Shown: positions 23,905 through 35,554, numbered from the stretch's first letter. The stretch is 64,000 bases of DNA from Telmatactis stephensoni (GCA_029948255.1 JALIZF010001725.1:186001-250000); one strand, 5' to 3'. Notes: generated from the sequence alone by a model not told the origin. Numbers and translations: made by a program.

Positions 23905-26459
23905 AGAACTGTGATATACTTCAATGTAGAGGAATTCCAAGAACATTTTAGACTGGGTCTATAGAAAGATTTGCTGTCTGAAACGGCAGAGATGATAGAG
24001 ATGTAGAATGCGTTTAGCGAAAATAATGTATTACATCGTATCACATTTGTACTGGAAACTCAAATAGTAGTGTTGTACTCATTTGGCGTATATTTTTCAA
24101 AACTATATACGTACAAACATATTGTATATTCCAGAATCCACTAAAATGTAATATGCGAGTATTTTCTACATAAGGAAATACCATATCGCACAATCTTTAT
24201 TAAAGCTTTTGGACATCCTGTATAGTCCACTTTCTAGAATTCTCAACCCCCCATTCAGACACGTTCAAAACTATAGTTTAAAAATACTCAATACATTGTC
24301 AGCCTGAAAGTGAAGTATGTTTACTGATGTTTTTGTCCATTAGTTCTAATGTAAATAGACGACAAACTCGAATAATTTGTAATATATATATCGTACAAAA
24401 CGTGAAAGAGAAAATATATAATGCTATTCATTGTGAAATGATAAGTCTTATGAGTAAAATAAAATCTCTGATACTAATCTTGTCTTAGTGTTAAAAGCGG
24501 CAATTCTGAGAAACGGTTGCAAATTGCTGCCGTTGATATGATCATTTATCATTGAAATTAGCTGTAAAGGTTTGTATTTTTTCAGCTTTGTTGTACCGAA
24601 AAGTATCAATTAGCAGTTTGTCAACAATTGTACAAAATCAGAATGAGCTTCCGTGGGGATTTTAGAGCTAAGAGGCGCATATTCAGAGATTTTGAAAGCT
24701 TTTTGAGATGAAGTGCCAAGACGTTTAGAATATACAATCGATTGCTAAGCAAAACCCCTTTTGCTCTTCTGTCAGATGAGGTTCAGTAGTAAAGTATACG
24801 CTTCTGTTTTTTGTTTCTATTTATAGGGAATATATATATAGATAGATAGATGGTTTTGGAGCCACTTTCAGTTCCATTTTAAAGGATGAACTTTAGCCAT
24901 TGATCATGATAAATGACAGTTTCATTTTTAGGTATAGATTTAGCCACTGTTGTTAAAAATAGGCTGAAATTCATAAAATTCATGCTTGACTGAAAGGATG
25001 GATTGAAACAAGTACTTTATTGCATGCAGCATAGTTTTGAGTAAAAAAATTACAATATTTGGAATACATAGATATAAAAATATCGTTGGAGTAGCGCACA
25101 ATTTCGCACCAATATGTTGCATTTACCAGTGCTATTTTGATCATCGTGTTCGTCTGTTTCCGTGAAAATTAGCACGTTTTTGTCATATAAACGTTTGAAC
25201 GCAAACAAAATTAATACTTTCATTAAACGGAAAAACAACTGAAAATGAGTTTTTTTTTGAGGAGATCAGTGCAGCTATTAATTTTCATAGACATAAAGTC
25301 CAAAGTCAGTTATCCTTCAATTATCAAACTTTGACACATAAAAGTAGACCTCGAGGACATTTCTTTAGGTCTGCATGCAAAAGTCCTCTTTGTAGTATTC
25401 CGGAGGTCGTTTAATCAAAACAAGGTCTCCTTTAATTAAAAATTAACTTCGCTCTGAAATAAACTGAAAAGCACTGCTGTTTTAGTCTTTTTTAAGTTAA
25501 ATTAAACCTGTAGGCGGTACTAATCCGCTGATAAATTTAAAAACACAATCTTTTTGCTACTGTTAGGCATTCTGTCTACACTAAAACGCCGCCATGATTT
25601 ATTTTTTCTCTATTAAAACGCCGTTTCAGCTGTATAGATAGTGAAAACAGAGACTCGAAGAGACTAAGAAAGATGCGTTTCTAAATTTATCCGGATTATG
25701 ACGTCATTCAATATGGCTGCCGGATTTCTTCCTGTAGTTCGAGTATCGAAAAACCAAAGGGAAGCGAATTGAAAGCAGCTCGATTTAACGTGGTGTTTGT
25801 AATAACTTGGTTCCACTTCATTCTTTTTGTTTATTTATTTTTACAAAAATAGCTCTAAGTGTTTTTACTTCACAAAAATAGCAAAACCTAAATACGAATT
25901 AATTTCGAATGTAAACTGACGCTTTGGATTTAGATTTATTATTTTACTTTCAACTGCTCTTGAGGCTGGGGGGTGTCCATTGACTCTCGACGATCTTCAG
26001 AATATCGAAATGCTTTCAACCGGTGGGGGATACTCACAGTAAATTTGATTGGGTCGTGGTGTGGGTTGGGGTGGGGGTGGCTTGACAAAACCTGTCCTGT
26101 TTATACCCTTGGGGAACCCTGGAGAAAGTGAGAGGGCAGGGGAGGAGGGGTGGGGAGAATGGGAGAAGGACGTGCACCCTGAATATGTCTTCGTTGTCCA
26201 AATTACGCGTCTTGCCATTAGGTCTTAGCATTAAAATTAAAATTATCTATAAAGTAAATAAACGCAACTAAAAGGAGAATTACACAAGTTATAAATAGTT
26301 TGGAGATATTCTCAGTGGAGCAATATGACGCCAGGGGTTCATTCGGAGAGTGATCAGAAACATCAGCAACTAATGAGCAGATTACTGGAATTACTTTTGT
26401 TGTATTATAAAAAAATTCTCCAAAAAATAAAATCTGAACGGAAATGTAATTTGAAAAAT
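23905..26459. other. Intergenic, no gene seen
   Basis: AT-rich until about 25950, then a G-rich strand segment (26040-26170, GGGTGGGG and GGGGAGGAGGGG). No gene or clear transposon found. Confidence 0.6.
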
Positions 26460-26489
26460 AAATAAGTAAATAAACAAACAAACAAACAA

Positions 26490-26556
<67 letters not shown>

Positions 26557-26596
26557 AACAAACAAATAAATAAATAAATAAAGACAGACAGACAAC
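26460..26596 (-). repeat. TGTC/TTTG/TTTA microsatellite at the LINE 3' end
   Basis: Tetranucleotide blocks follow the LINE poly(A) signal on the minus strand; likely produced as the LINE tail and then expanded. Confidence 0.9.
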
Positions 26597-28960
26597 TTTA
26601 TTTAAAAACGGTAATTACATTCAACTATAAAAATTGGTTTTCAAGTAAGCCGTTTATGTTATACTACGTAATATATAAAAAGGTGGAAAAGGTTAATAGT
26701 ATATATATATAGTAATTATGTATAAGAATATATAAATAGTGATTTGTTGCTCTAATGAAAATTTAGACTGCCAATTGTAGAAGTGAATTGCTTTAAGCTG
26801 TACTTTCTTATTTCTTCTGGAATGCCGTTCCACAGTTCTGCTCCACTGTAGGCCAGTGATCTTTTCAAATACTCACTGTTTGGTTTAGGAAGAGCTAGGT
26901 TGATGTCTGAACATCTCAAGTTATAATTGTGGATTTCACTAGATTTTGTGAAAAGTTCCTGCAAACCTATTGGGGTATCTCCCTGAAGAATTTTATACAT
27001 AAGTACTGATTTTTGACATTTGCGCCTAGTTTCAAGGTCAGACCAGTGCAAGTCTTTTAGAATCTGTGCTGATCTGACCTCATAACCAGATTTGGTAATT
27101 ATGCGTGCGGCTCTATTTTGAAGCTTTTGAAGCTTCTCCTTAAGACCCGCACCACAATTCCCCCAAAGACAGCAGCAATAGTCAAAATGAGGCTGGATAA
27201 GTGTATTGTATAAATTGACTAACAATGGTTGAGGAAGATACGTACGCACTGCACGAAGCATTCCCAATGCTTTCAGGACCTTTGGTACTATCACTTCATT
27301 AATATGATGGTCCCAGCTCAGCTTTTCGTCAACCATCACACCCAAAAGCTTAGAGTGGGAAACCAGCTGTATGCACTGATCTCCAAACAAAACCTTTGGG
27401 TCGTGTATCAATTGATTTAATCTATAATTAGAGGCAATAATCATAAACTCAGTCTTGGTGGAGTTTGCCGTGAGGCAATTAGCTCTTAACCAGAGGTCCA
27501 AATTATCAGTATCCCTGTTAAGCATTTCCTCCATTTCACGTATGGATTTAGTTGCTACCGTAAACCGAGTATCATCTGCGTACATACCAGGTACCGAACA
27601 TTCTAAACAATTCGGAAGGTCATTAATATACACTAGAAATAACAGAGGGCCTAGTATTGACCCTTGTGGCACGCCATGACATATCTTATTTAGTTGCGAA
27701 GTGTAGTTATTTACTGTACAGCACTGAGTTCTGTTTGCAAGATATGAAGACATAAGTTTGAGAGCTTGTTCATTTAAACCATACATTTTTAATTTGTTCA
27801 GAAGTATCACATGATCAACGGTATCGAAAGCCTTACTCAAGTCAACCAGAACTACGCCGTTTAATAGATAGACCCGCATCTATATTCTTATACCAGTATT
27901 CTGTAGCTTCAATCAGTGATGTAAGTGTTGAGTGCGAGGGTCTAAAACCAGACTGAAATTTACTTAGTATGTCATTTTCCGTCATATACTGATAAAGTTG
28001 GTTGTAAATCACTTTTTCAAATATTTTTGCTGCCACTGGTAAAACAGAAATGGGCCGATAGTTATTCGGGTTGTCTTTTTCATTGCCCTTATGAATTGGG
28101 GATACTCTAGCTATTTTCCATTGATCGGGAAAAATCCCAGTTTCCATGCACTTGTTTATAATAAATGAAAGGAGCTCGCCAATAACATGTGCGGCATCTT
28201 TTAGGACTCTATCTATCTATCTATTGTCTATCCCTGTAGCCTTTGAAGTATCTAAACCAAGAGACCATAATACTAAGAGAGCGAAGCTCAGTATTGATGT
28301 CTGTGCCATGTTCGTGGCGGCTAAGGCTATTTTTAGTAACTTCGCCATTGCGCGCGCAGGGCTCTTAGACAATAGAATTCAAACGGTCCCGTCCGCGCGC
28401 ACGTCAAAAATCAAATTCTATTGGTGGAGGGACTTGCGCGCGCGATGGCGAAGTTACTAAAAATAGCCTTAGCCGCCACGAACATGGCACAGACATCAAT
28501 ACTGAGCTTCGCTCTCTTAGTATTATGGTCTCTTGTCTAAACCTAGAAGTAAGCGTTTAACTTGGTCAGAGGACACCGGAGTGAAATCGAAATTTGAACC
28601 AGCTCGATGAACGTAAGTCAATGGTGATACTGCGGTAGGTTTTAGATCCTTCTTAATATTCGTTGCTATCGTTGAAAAATACTCATTGAAAGTATTAGAT
28701 ATATCCTTTGAAGATGTAATTGTTGAATTTCCTACTTTAAGTTCTTTGATACCAGTCACTTTTGATTTCCGTCCAAGTAACGAATTCAGAGCTCTCCAAG
28801 TGGTTTTGCTGTTTTTGTGTTCAGAAGTAGCGAAAGTTCTTTTGGCATTTCTTATAGCAGTATTTAATTGATTTCTAACCTGCTTATAAGTTGCTTTATC
28901 GGCATCAGAACCGGTTCTATTATATGTTTTCTTAGCATAATCTTTTTTGTGCATTAATTC
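26593..28960 (-). mobile_element. Broken non-LTR retrotransposon (jockey/CR1-like LINE), reverse transcriptase part
   Basis: Read on the minus strand from 28954: an endonuclease-RT linker region (to 28536), a nested 278-bp MITE, then the reverse transcriptase. RT blocks visible are NNYRPISVLP, QSGFRPSHST, VDLSKAFDTVDH, GVPQGSILGPLLFL and the catalytic YADD near 27580. The RT ends at a stop at 26752. The copy is dead: a frameshift near 27850-27880 separates two RT parts, a (GATA)n expansion with stops lies near 28210-28240, and the N-terminal endonuclease is missing (5' truncation near a GA repeat). Downstream of the stop, AATAAA is followed by a TGTC/TTTG microsatellite tail, as in CR1/L2-type LINEs. 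Family level is inference. Confidence 0.88.
28258..28535. mobile_element. 278-bp MITE, copy 1, nested in the LINE
   Basis: Long terminal inverted repeats beginning CAAGAGACCATAATACTAAG; the two arms cover most of the element. Flanked by a perfect 7-bp direct repeat TCTAAAC (28251-28257 and 28536-28542). Nearly identical to the copy at 62962, so recently mobile. No coding capacity. It interrupts the LINE coding region, so it arrived later. Confidence 0.92.
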
Positions 28961-28971
28961 TTTTATGGATT

Positions 28972-28973
<2 letters not shown>

Positions 28974-29036
<63 letters not shown>
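28974..29036. repeat. (GA)n microsatellite
   Basis: Pure dinucleotide run at the 5' edge of the LINE fragment, followed by GAAT/AAAT repeats. Confidence 0.97.
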
Positions 29037-29040
<4 letters not shown>

Positions 29041-30591
29041 GAATGAATGAATAAATAAATAAATAACGTACTAGAAATTAACTGTAGTGTAGCGGGTTTC
29101 CTGTGGTATTTTAAACACAGGAGACCCAATACTCATTATAGCGTGAGCTTTCTATCATCAATTTATTTGAATTTGTGAATACCTAACAAAGACTTAACAG
29201 CGAAGCTCATGCCTTTATTTGCATAACACTTAAAATTCTAGAAGAACAAAAGAGATCTTGACAATAGTATTGTCGGATTACTGCAGACAAGTATTCTAAT
29301 AACTCTAAGTTGCCACACTCTTGAAGTTATTTGCCAAAAGTTAATCAAAGCTGTCCTACCACAAGAACGAAATCACCCGAAAGACATTAACTTCCATCGC
29401 TGATAGCTGTGTGCACTTTAGGGGGTTCGTGTTGCTTTGACAAAAAGGACATTGTGTGCCCGTGCTCAGAAGATGAAATGACTAAACCTCCACGCTTCGT
29501 CGTCCACAGATCATAAACACCTCAGAAATCAGTAAGTTTTATTGCTTGGTAAATAAATCAGGTAACAACTTGAAAAAGAACAAAATTGCATCTCCAATAA
29601 GAAAGTATAAAGTTACATACGCGAAATGACTTGGTGCATTTTGCTGCATTTCTTGGTACGCGTGCTGGGTTGCTATGGCTACAAGGTTTACGAATCAGTT
29701 TCAGAAGCATGTTGAAATCGAGAAAAAGATAGTAAAAACAAACAAGGCATAAATTCGCAAATTTGTCTAGGTTTACATTTGTCTGACAAATTTTTATTTA
29801 GAATTAATAGTTTGGGAAAATAATTACCATAAGACAGGTTTGTTTACTTTCTTTCACTGATCCTTGATCCATCGGCAAATTACTTTTTTGATTGAAGAAA
29901 TAGCTGTTAATGAGTTTTATTTCATACGACTGAACGTTACCCAGTTCGTTTGTCTGATTATTGATTATTATATTTCTTGGAATGCATTTACATGAGTTCT
30001 GCAATGCCTGTAATTCAAAGAAAAAAACAATTGATCTGGTTGAACCGGATTTCTGTGCCTCATGAAAAGATCCTCCGGCTGTACATCACCTTTGACTTCA
30101 TTCGTCCATTAATTGTTTCTTATTAGATGAATTTTTTCCATCATAGAAAAAAAACACAGTCAAAAAGATTACTACATCTTCATTATGTTCAGGAAAAGAA
30201 AGACGAGCAAAGCAAAGGTAAAGTTTCAGTTTATATCAGAGAATTTAGTATCTCAGTTTGTTGTGATTGCAGATATCGTTGTTTTGCTTTTAATGATCTA
30301 AAACTCAGCTCGGTTCATTTGAATATTTCAAATTCCCTATCGTCCATGATTCTGTTGATGGGCTTATCAAAAGCCACAAAGTACTTTATAAGTTATTGCA
30401 TCCCGACTGATTATGCCTGACTGACATGTCCCTCCACACAGCAATCAGTTTTAAAATACTTTTCAAAGCCTGAGATGAAGGCAAAGTAAGCTTTGTTTGA
30501 CATGGATAAGCTTTTTAAGACTGTCAGAGATTTATCTATTAAACAACTGAATTTTTGTTGAAAACGCAGTAGAAACCGCCGTGTAATAAAC

Positions 30592-30930
30592 CGCCGTGGC
30601 GCCGACACTAGTGAAAAACGTCTGCGCATGCTCGTAGTCACGTCTTCGTGCTTTTGTAACTTATGCAAATTTCGCTTTTACGCTTGCCTTCAACAACGGT
30701 TTTCACAAAATGTCAAAACTTAAGATCAATTCTTGAAACTTAGGGCCAGTATTAACATAATGTCTTCATAAATACAATATCTTTGTCTCACAAAAGTATA
30801 CAAGAGAAATTTTATGTATACACCGAGAACACGAGCATTTCATTTCAGGCTAAAACTCAAACATTTCTTAAGAAAACATCGTAATATGCACGCATGCGCA
30901 GACGTTTTTCACTAGTGTCCGTGGCGCCGT
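30592..30930. mobile_element. MITE of about 340 bp with 38-bp TIRs
   Basis: Ends CGCCGTGGCGCCGACACTAG and CTAGTGTCCGTGGCGCCG, arms sharing CACTAGTGAAAAACGTCTGC. Ends about 200 bp before the coiled-coil exon. Confidence 0.87.
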
Positions 30931-31135
30931 GTCAATCTAGTCCCCTAGAGCCGTTGTTTCGTGTGCAGTAAAAAGAAAGAAAGAAAGTCTCTGGGGACGA
31001 TATTGCCCTCGTGTATGCGACGTGTTGTTTGCGCGCGAAACATTGAATTGGCTTTCCCATTCATACAGCCAATCATATTCTAAGGAACGTACGCTCAATG
31101 CATGGTTACAAGTGTTGCTTGATGTAATTTTTCAG

Positions 31136-32788
31136 GCAGCCAACAAAGACCAGGAAGACTTTGTTAAACCAGGAAACCTGGACCCTCAGACGGTATTGCC
31201 TGATATCACAGTTTTGATAAACGAAAGAGATTATTTACAAGAGGAAGTCAAAAGCCTTCGAGAACAAATCGAGAATGAGACAGTTCGCTACAACGAGCTG
31301 AAGACGTTGAAGCACCAGCAAGTGTGTGCCCTGACTTTTAAACTAGCCAAAGCAATTAGAGACAAAGAGAGACTTTTAGAGGAAAAAGACGGCATCAATG
31401 AAAAACTTGTTGACCTACAAAACAGACACGAAGCGCTCGAGTCTCAAAATGAAATGCTGAGAGAGAAGTTAGACGACAAGGAGAAAGAATATACACAGCT
31501 TTTGAGTGAGAGGGAAAGTGATAGAGTACAGTCTAGAAATCCTTGTATATCTGACCACGCTGAAGACGAACAAGAGTCTAGTAGTGTTCAGTCTCCAAAG
31601 AAGGCTTTACCTCCCGGAAAATTATCGTGTTTTGCCATTACTGGCGTTCTAAAGCAAAATATTATCGAAGAAAGTAAAACCAAGCAAATGGAGGTGGAGG
31701 AGAACCCACAAAATGACGAAAAACCCACTTGTGAAAATCAAAACAACGAATTGGAACTTGACTCTCCTGAATTCACTACTCCAGCGATTGAAACCGATGA
31801 GCAAAGAGAAGATATCGTAGCGGAGTTTCGTAAGATTCAACAAGAGCTGGCCGATGTAAAGAAAAACATGTCTATAGTCCAAGCACTAAACGATCGTCTC
31901 TCCACTGATTTGCAGCTTGTAAGTGAACTTAAGAAAAGCTGTGGTTTATCGACGTCGGATTCGGAGTGTAACCGCAAGAATGGATGTTATGACCTTTTGG
32001 ACAGTACTGATGGAAAACCAGAAGGTAATGCTCTTGTTTTCACTGAAGTGAACCCAGATAAAGGTGAAGAGTTGAAGATCGAAGAGGCCTCGGTGGCTGA
32101 GCAAGAAATTGAAGAACTCGAGTGTGTAAAGCCTGCAGAAATGGAAAACGAAGAGTTGTCTATAAAGCCTAAAGAAGAAGTGGAAAACAAAGGCGAAGTA
32201 GTGAAGGAAGAAGAGAGAGGAAATAAAGAAGATGAAGGAACAAAAACAGGAAACATCTCAGAAAAGGAGTACATAAAGTCTAATGAAGAAATGGAAAACG
32301 AAGAAGACGTAGCGAAGGAAGAAGAGAGAGGAAATAAAGAAGATGAAGGAACAACAGGAGGCGACATTCCAGAAACTCAAAGCAATGAAACGCAAATCAA
32401 GAAACAACTGGAAAAAGCGATGAAAGAACTCGAAGACATTCGAGCTGACAACAGAGAAATGAAACAACAAATGTGCAAAATGGCAAGGTCCACATTTGAC
32501 CACGGCGACTTTCTGCGTAGAACCACGCAATTCACGGGTCAGATGCTTAAAGAAATGAAAGAAAGGGAAGGACCAAGGAGTCGTAAAACATCCACAGAAT
32601 CCCAAAACTCGCAGCCTCCCTTAAATGTTCTTGGAACCCGCCTCGACGAAATCATGCGGGCCGTCGACGATATGACAAACGATCCCCAGCCCAACCCCCA
32701 AAAAGCTCCCATCTCTCTCGCTCCAGTCCCTCGACCGCGCTCTGCAGGAATACCATCAGTAATAACAGCAACGACATTAGAACAGTAA
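31136..32788 (+). CDS. Coiled-coil protein of unknown family, main exon (N-terminus not found)
   Basis: The frame is open for 550 codons after an acceptor (GATGTAATTTTTCAG) ending at 31135. The open frame can be extended upstream only from a GTG, with no in-frame ATG until about residue 143 of the long frame; therefore the true start is probably in an upstream exon that I could not identify. Visible layout: coiled coil with heptads at about 31200-31510 (NERDYLQEEVKSLREQI onward), an acidic/serine region, a second coiled coil near 31820-31900, a Glu/Lys-rich stretch with two repeats of about 45 residues (32155-32370, sharing KEEERGNKEDEGT), a third coiled coil near 32390-32470 and a Pro-rich tail. 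No membrane segment. Coding-like sequence continues past the stop in another frame (next entry). Family not recognised. Confidence 0.6.
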   Translation, partial: AANKDQEDFVKPGNLDPQTVLPDITVLINERDYLQEEVKSLREQIENETVRYNELKTLKHQQVCALTFKLAKAIRDKERLLEEKDGINEKLVDLQNRHEALESQNEMLREKLDDKEKEYTQLLSERESDRVQSRNPCISDHAEDEQESSSVQSPKKALPPGKLSCFAITGVLKQNIIEESKTKQMEVEENPQNDEKPTCENQNNELELDSPEFTTPAIETDEQREDIVAEFRKIQQELADVKKNMSIVQALNDRLSTDLQLVSELKKSCGLSTSDSECNRKNGCYDLLDSTDGKPEGNALVFTEVNPDKGEELKIEEASVAEQEIEELECVKPAEMENEELSIKPKEEVENKGEVVKEEERGNKEDEGTKTGNISEKEYIKSNEEMENEEDVAKEEERGNKEDEGTTGGDIPETQSNETQIKKQLEKAMKELEDIRADNREMKQQMCKMARSTFDHGDFLRRTTQFTGQMLKEMKEREGPRSRKTSTESQNSQPPLNVLGTRLDEIMRAVDDMTNDPQPNPQKAPISLAPVPRPRSAGIPSVITATTLEQ

Positions 32789-33116
32789 ATCTTTGGGACT
32801 CAAAGATGAAAAAGTGACTTTATCGAAGTCGAAAACAAATCAAAGACTCAAGAGCAAGATTAAAAGCAAACTCGGTGAATCCTTGTACGAGCGTGATAGA
32901 TTGACGCCAGAGGTCAGAAGCCTAAGAAGCTCAATCAGGCCTTTAGCAAAGGATTGGAAATCTACTGAGGCCCTGTCACCAAGATCTACAAGCTTCAGTG
33001 GTTCTCTTGGTTACAGGGACTACATACAACGGCATATCGTGATGTCATCCAGCGCTATTGCCAAGATACGAGATCTTACCCCTGAAGAAATGAATGGCAG
33101 TCAAATACAGTATTGA
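32781..33116 (+). CDS. Out-of-frame continuation of the coiled-coil coding region
   Basis: Starting at the stop codon of the preceding frame, the +1 frame is open for about 111 codons to TGA at 33116, with no ATG near its beginning (first codons read KSLGLKDEKV when one T of the TAA is skipped). The composition resembles a real protein tail: basic, serine-rich, with LGYRDYIQRH and LTPEEMNGSQIQY. It is probably the C-terminus of the same protein, separated by an indel, a sequence error, an unseen intron or a +1 recoding event. It could also be chance, although the length and lack of repeats argue against that. Confidence 0.4.
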   Translation, partial: NSKSLGLKDEKVTLSKSKTNQRLKSKIKSKLGESLYERDRLTPEVRSLRSSIRPLAKDWKSTEALSPRSTSFSGSLGYRDYIQRHIVMSSSAIAKIRDLTPEEMNGSQIQY

Positions 33117-33750
33117 AAAGAAGAGCTGTACGTACCTTAAACTCTCCTCTTAGAGAGCCTTGTACCGCGAGAAAAGACTACTCGTCAATGTGGAGCTTGC
33201 GTCTCTATGGCGTCCGATCCCTCCCAACATTTCGCGTGTGCTGCATCAAGGACTGTAAAATATCTTCGTAGAGGACTTTGTACCTCGACATCGATTGTTT
33301 GTTTTTCAGTAAAGAACGTGTTTACTAGTAACCTAACACGTTATAGTGTGAAACAATGTTTAAGTATGCGCAATGCAATGTGGGTGTCGTATGAGCTTTT
33401 GCGCATGCGTTTATTTCTTAGAGTCTATACATACGTTGACATTTTACCGTTAGATATTTTAGCTCATGCAAGCTTGGTTTGGAGATGATTTTTTGACATT
33501 TTTAAACGAATTCTGGTTGTAGAATTTATAGTGCTTAACAGACAAAACTGCAGCAACCATGTAGAATCGAAAAATATAAACTCTATAGTGTTATAAAATA
33601 ACCATCATATAACGCGCGCTCTCATTGGTCGAAGGACGCGTATACTGCGAACTCTAAATATGCACACAGCACGTGCGAGCACTTTTCGAATTTTTGGCCA
33701 GTGTAAATGAACACTGAATTTGCTTGAGAACGACTGTTGTATTTTATAAA

Positions 33751-33898
33751 AGAAATAGAAAACTTGCCCGCTGTACTGTGTGCAGATTTAGAGCACTTGA
33801 TCAGAACACTCGAGAAGCGTTCTCTTAACACTTCTCTCGTGTTCCGATCAATCCCCGCGTGCTCTAAATCTGCACACAGCAACGTTTTCTATTTCTTC
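33751..33898. mobile_element. Palindromic element
   Basis: AGAAATAGAAAAC and GCAGATTTAGAGCAC pair with complements ending at 33898; the inner TGATCAGAACACTCGAG also pairs. A partial further copy of the GCTCTAAAT-TGCACACAGC end lies at 33650-33672. Confidence 0.82.
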
Positions 33899-34410
33899 AA
33901 TATTTGTGTTAAGAGAGTCTGTCCTCTACCTATAAAGTATCTACACATTGTTTAGATAGTAGTTAATGCCACCACATTGTGGCAGCCATATTGAATTGTA
34001 ACCAAGCCTTAGGTACGGACCATTAGAAAAGTGATATGGGGGAAGGGGGGACCAAAATCAATCATGCAAAGAAGAAAGACGGGAAAAAAATTCGTGGAAA
34101 GAATGCAAAGGAAAAAAAATTCATTTTCACTTGAACAAGCAAAGTCATGCAAGCTGAAAATCCCCCAAATCCCCCTCTCCCGCATCCTGTTTTTAATGAT
34201 CTGTCCCTTATGCACGACAGCATCGATGGCCTCAATTTGTTCATATTTCATTCTTTTTGAAATAAAGAAACTTATCTATTCCCCAGGACAACTACAATTG
34301 AAAACCATTGATAAGATGTAAGGGTATATGAAAAAGTGTTGTAATATTGCCACTGCCCTGCCGCTATGCTCAATGAGTTAAAACACTCTCAAATTGGTTA
34401 GAGTCAGTAT

Positions 34411-34930
34411 CTAGTCTCTTTTCGGGATTTTTGCTCTGACTAGCGAGTCTTTAAGCGATTTATTCCTCTTGTAAGAGACGAAAGGAGGATCAGGAAAGAT
34501 CCTTTTTAGGTTCTGGTTGCCAGAAATAAGATGCCAATGCTTCATCAAAATCCTTTTGATATTCGGAACTGCTGGGTTGTACATCGTGACGAATGGTAGC
34601 ATTTTGCGATGTGATTTTTTTATTTCGTTCTTTAAGCGCCTCTTGTCTTCCAATAAATTTAACTTCTTTAAGGAATATTTCTAACAAACTCTTCTGGATA
34701 ACCTCGAATTGTGGAGGCGTTTGGTGAAACTTTGTATGTCGTTTTCAAACGTTTCGGCTACGGAGTTGTTACGAAGTAGGCGTAAAGCTTCTCCTTTGAC
34801 AAAACCCTTTTTAACGCTCAAAGGGTGGCATGATGAGAAGTGGGTATACTGGAAAGTTTCTGTTGGCTTAAAAAAGGTTTTAACATCCAAGATTCGAGAA
34901 CTGGGAAATCTAGGTCCTTTATAAAACGTA
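34411..34930 (-). pseudogene. Penelope-like element fragment (C-terminal part of reverse transcriptase ORF), frameshifted
   Basis: Minus-strand pieces read KGPRFPSSRILDVKTFFKP, then ETFQYTHFSSCHP and KGEALRLLRNNS, then after a frame change EVKFIGRQEAL, and after another MLPFVTMYNPAVPNI, HWHLISG and FPDPPFVSYKRNKSLKDSL. This order is typical of the region downstream of the RT palm in Penelope-like/GIY-YIG retroelements of invertebrates. At least two frameshifts and no catalytic palm or endonuclease in the window, so it is a relic. Family recognition is from memory of the conserved blocks. Confidence 0.75.
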
Positions 34931-35071
34931 GAACAGAGGATAAGTGGGGGAGGGAAGGGTGGGGTACAACGGTATACCCATGCTATACGCGACGATTTAG
35001 AATTTCTTTCATCAGTAGCTTTATTAGTTTCTTTTGCTGAAGATTTAAGGACCCTTTAAGGGTTTAAAAAG

Positions 35072-35150
35072 TTATTCAAGAATCCACACACAATCATTGG
35101 AGTACGACGTGACTCCACGTTTTATGTTCTCGGCCAAATATATCGTACTA
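35072..35150 (-). pseudogene. Decayed duplicate of the last exon of the TIR/beta-trefoil gene
   Basis: The minus strand reads YLAENIKRGVTSYSNDC followed by VWILE and a stop, against YLAIRNGRLTGVSSYSDDC and VWILE-stop in the intact gene 536 bp upstream on that strand. The similarity continues into the 3' flank (TTATTAGT motif and the AAGGGTTT run occur at both sites). Upstream of the matched part no other exon was found. This is best read as the end of an ancient tandem paralogue, partly overwritten by retroelements. Confidence 0.7.
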
Positions 35151-35221
35151 CACAAAGCATCTTGGGAACTATTGCGCAACTTTTCCAATTTCTAACAGTG
35201 AATAAAAACTCAGCAATTGAA

Positions 35222-35370
35222 CAATAAAGGCTGGTACACACGAGGGAGTTTGCTCCCCCAACATGCTCCCGCAACGCGCTCCTGGGTCATTTTGCACAAC
35301 CAGTACACACGAGGGAGCATGCTGCAGGAGCTTGTTGCATATGATAATTTGTTCCAAGAGCTTGCTCACA
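35222..35370. repeat. Short repeat with duplicated GTACACACGAGGGAG
   Basis: The motif occurs at about 35234 and 35301 with GCTCC/GGAGC steps around it; probably a degenerate MITE between the decayed exon and the TIR gene end. Confidence 0.5.
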
Positions 35371-35554
35371 TTTAGCCAGTTTAATATCAGGGAGAATGAT
35401 CAGGGAGCAAAACCTCCAAAACCACCACCAAATAAAGAGTAGCCCTGGTGGTTATGAGGTATGGGCCTATGCTCGTGCCAGGAGGACAAAATGAAGGGTA
35501 GGGGTAGAGGGTGCAAACTCGCGACCCATTGTTACACATACGATTTATCATTAG

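Noticed and set aside
30127..30420. 97-codon plus-strand frame
   Set aside because: AT-rich, featureless and without homology or splice context.
33207..33488. 93-codon frame after the coiled-coil region
   Set aside because: No splice or family support; probably 3' untranslated sequence.
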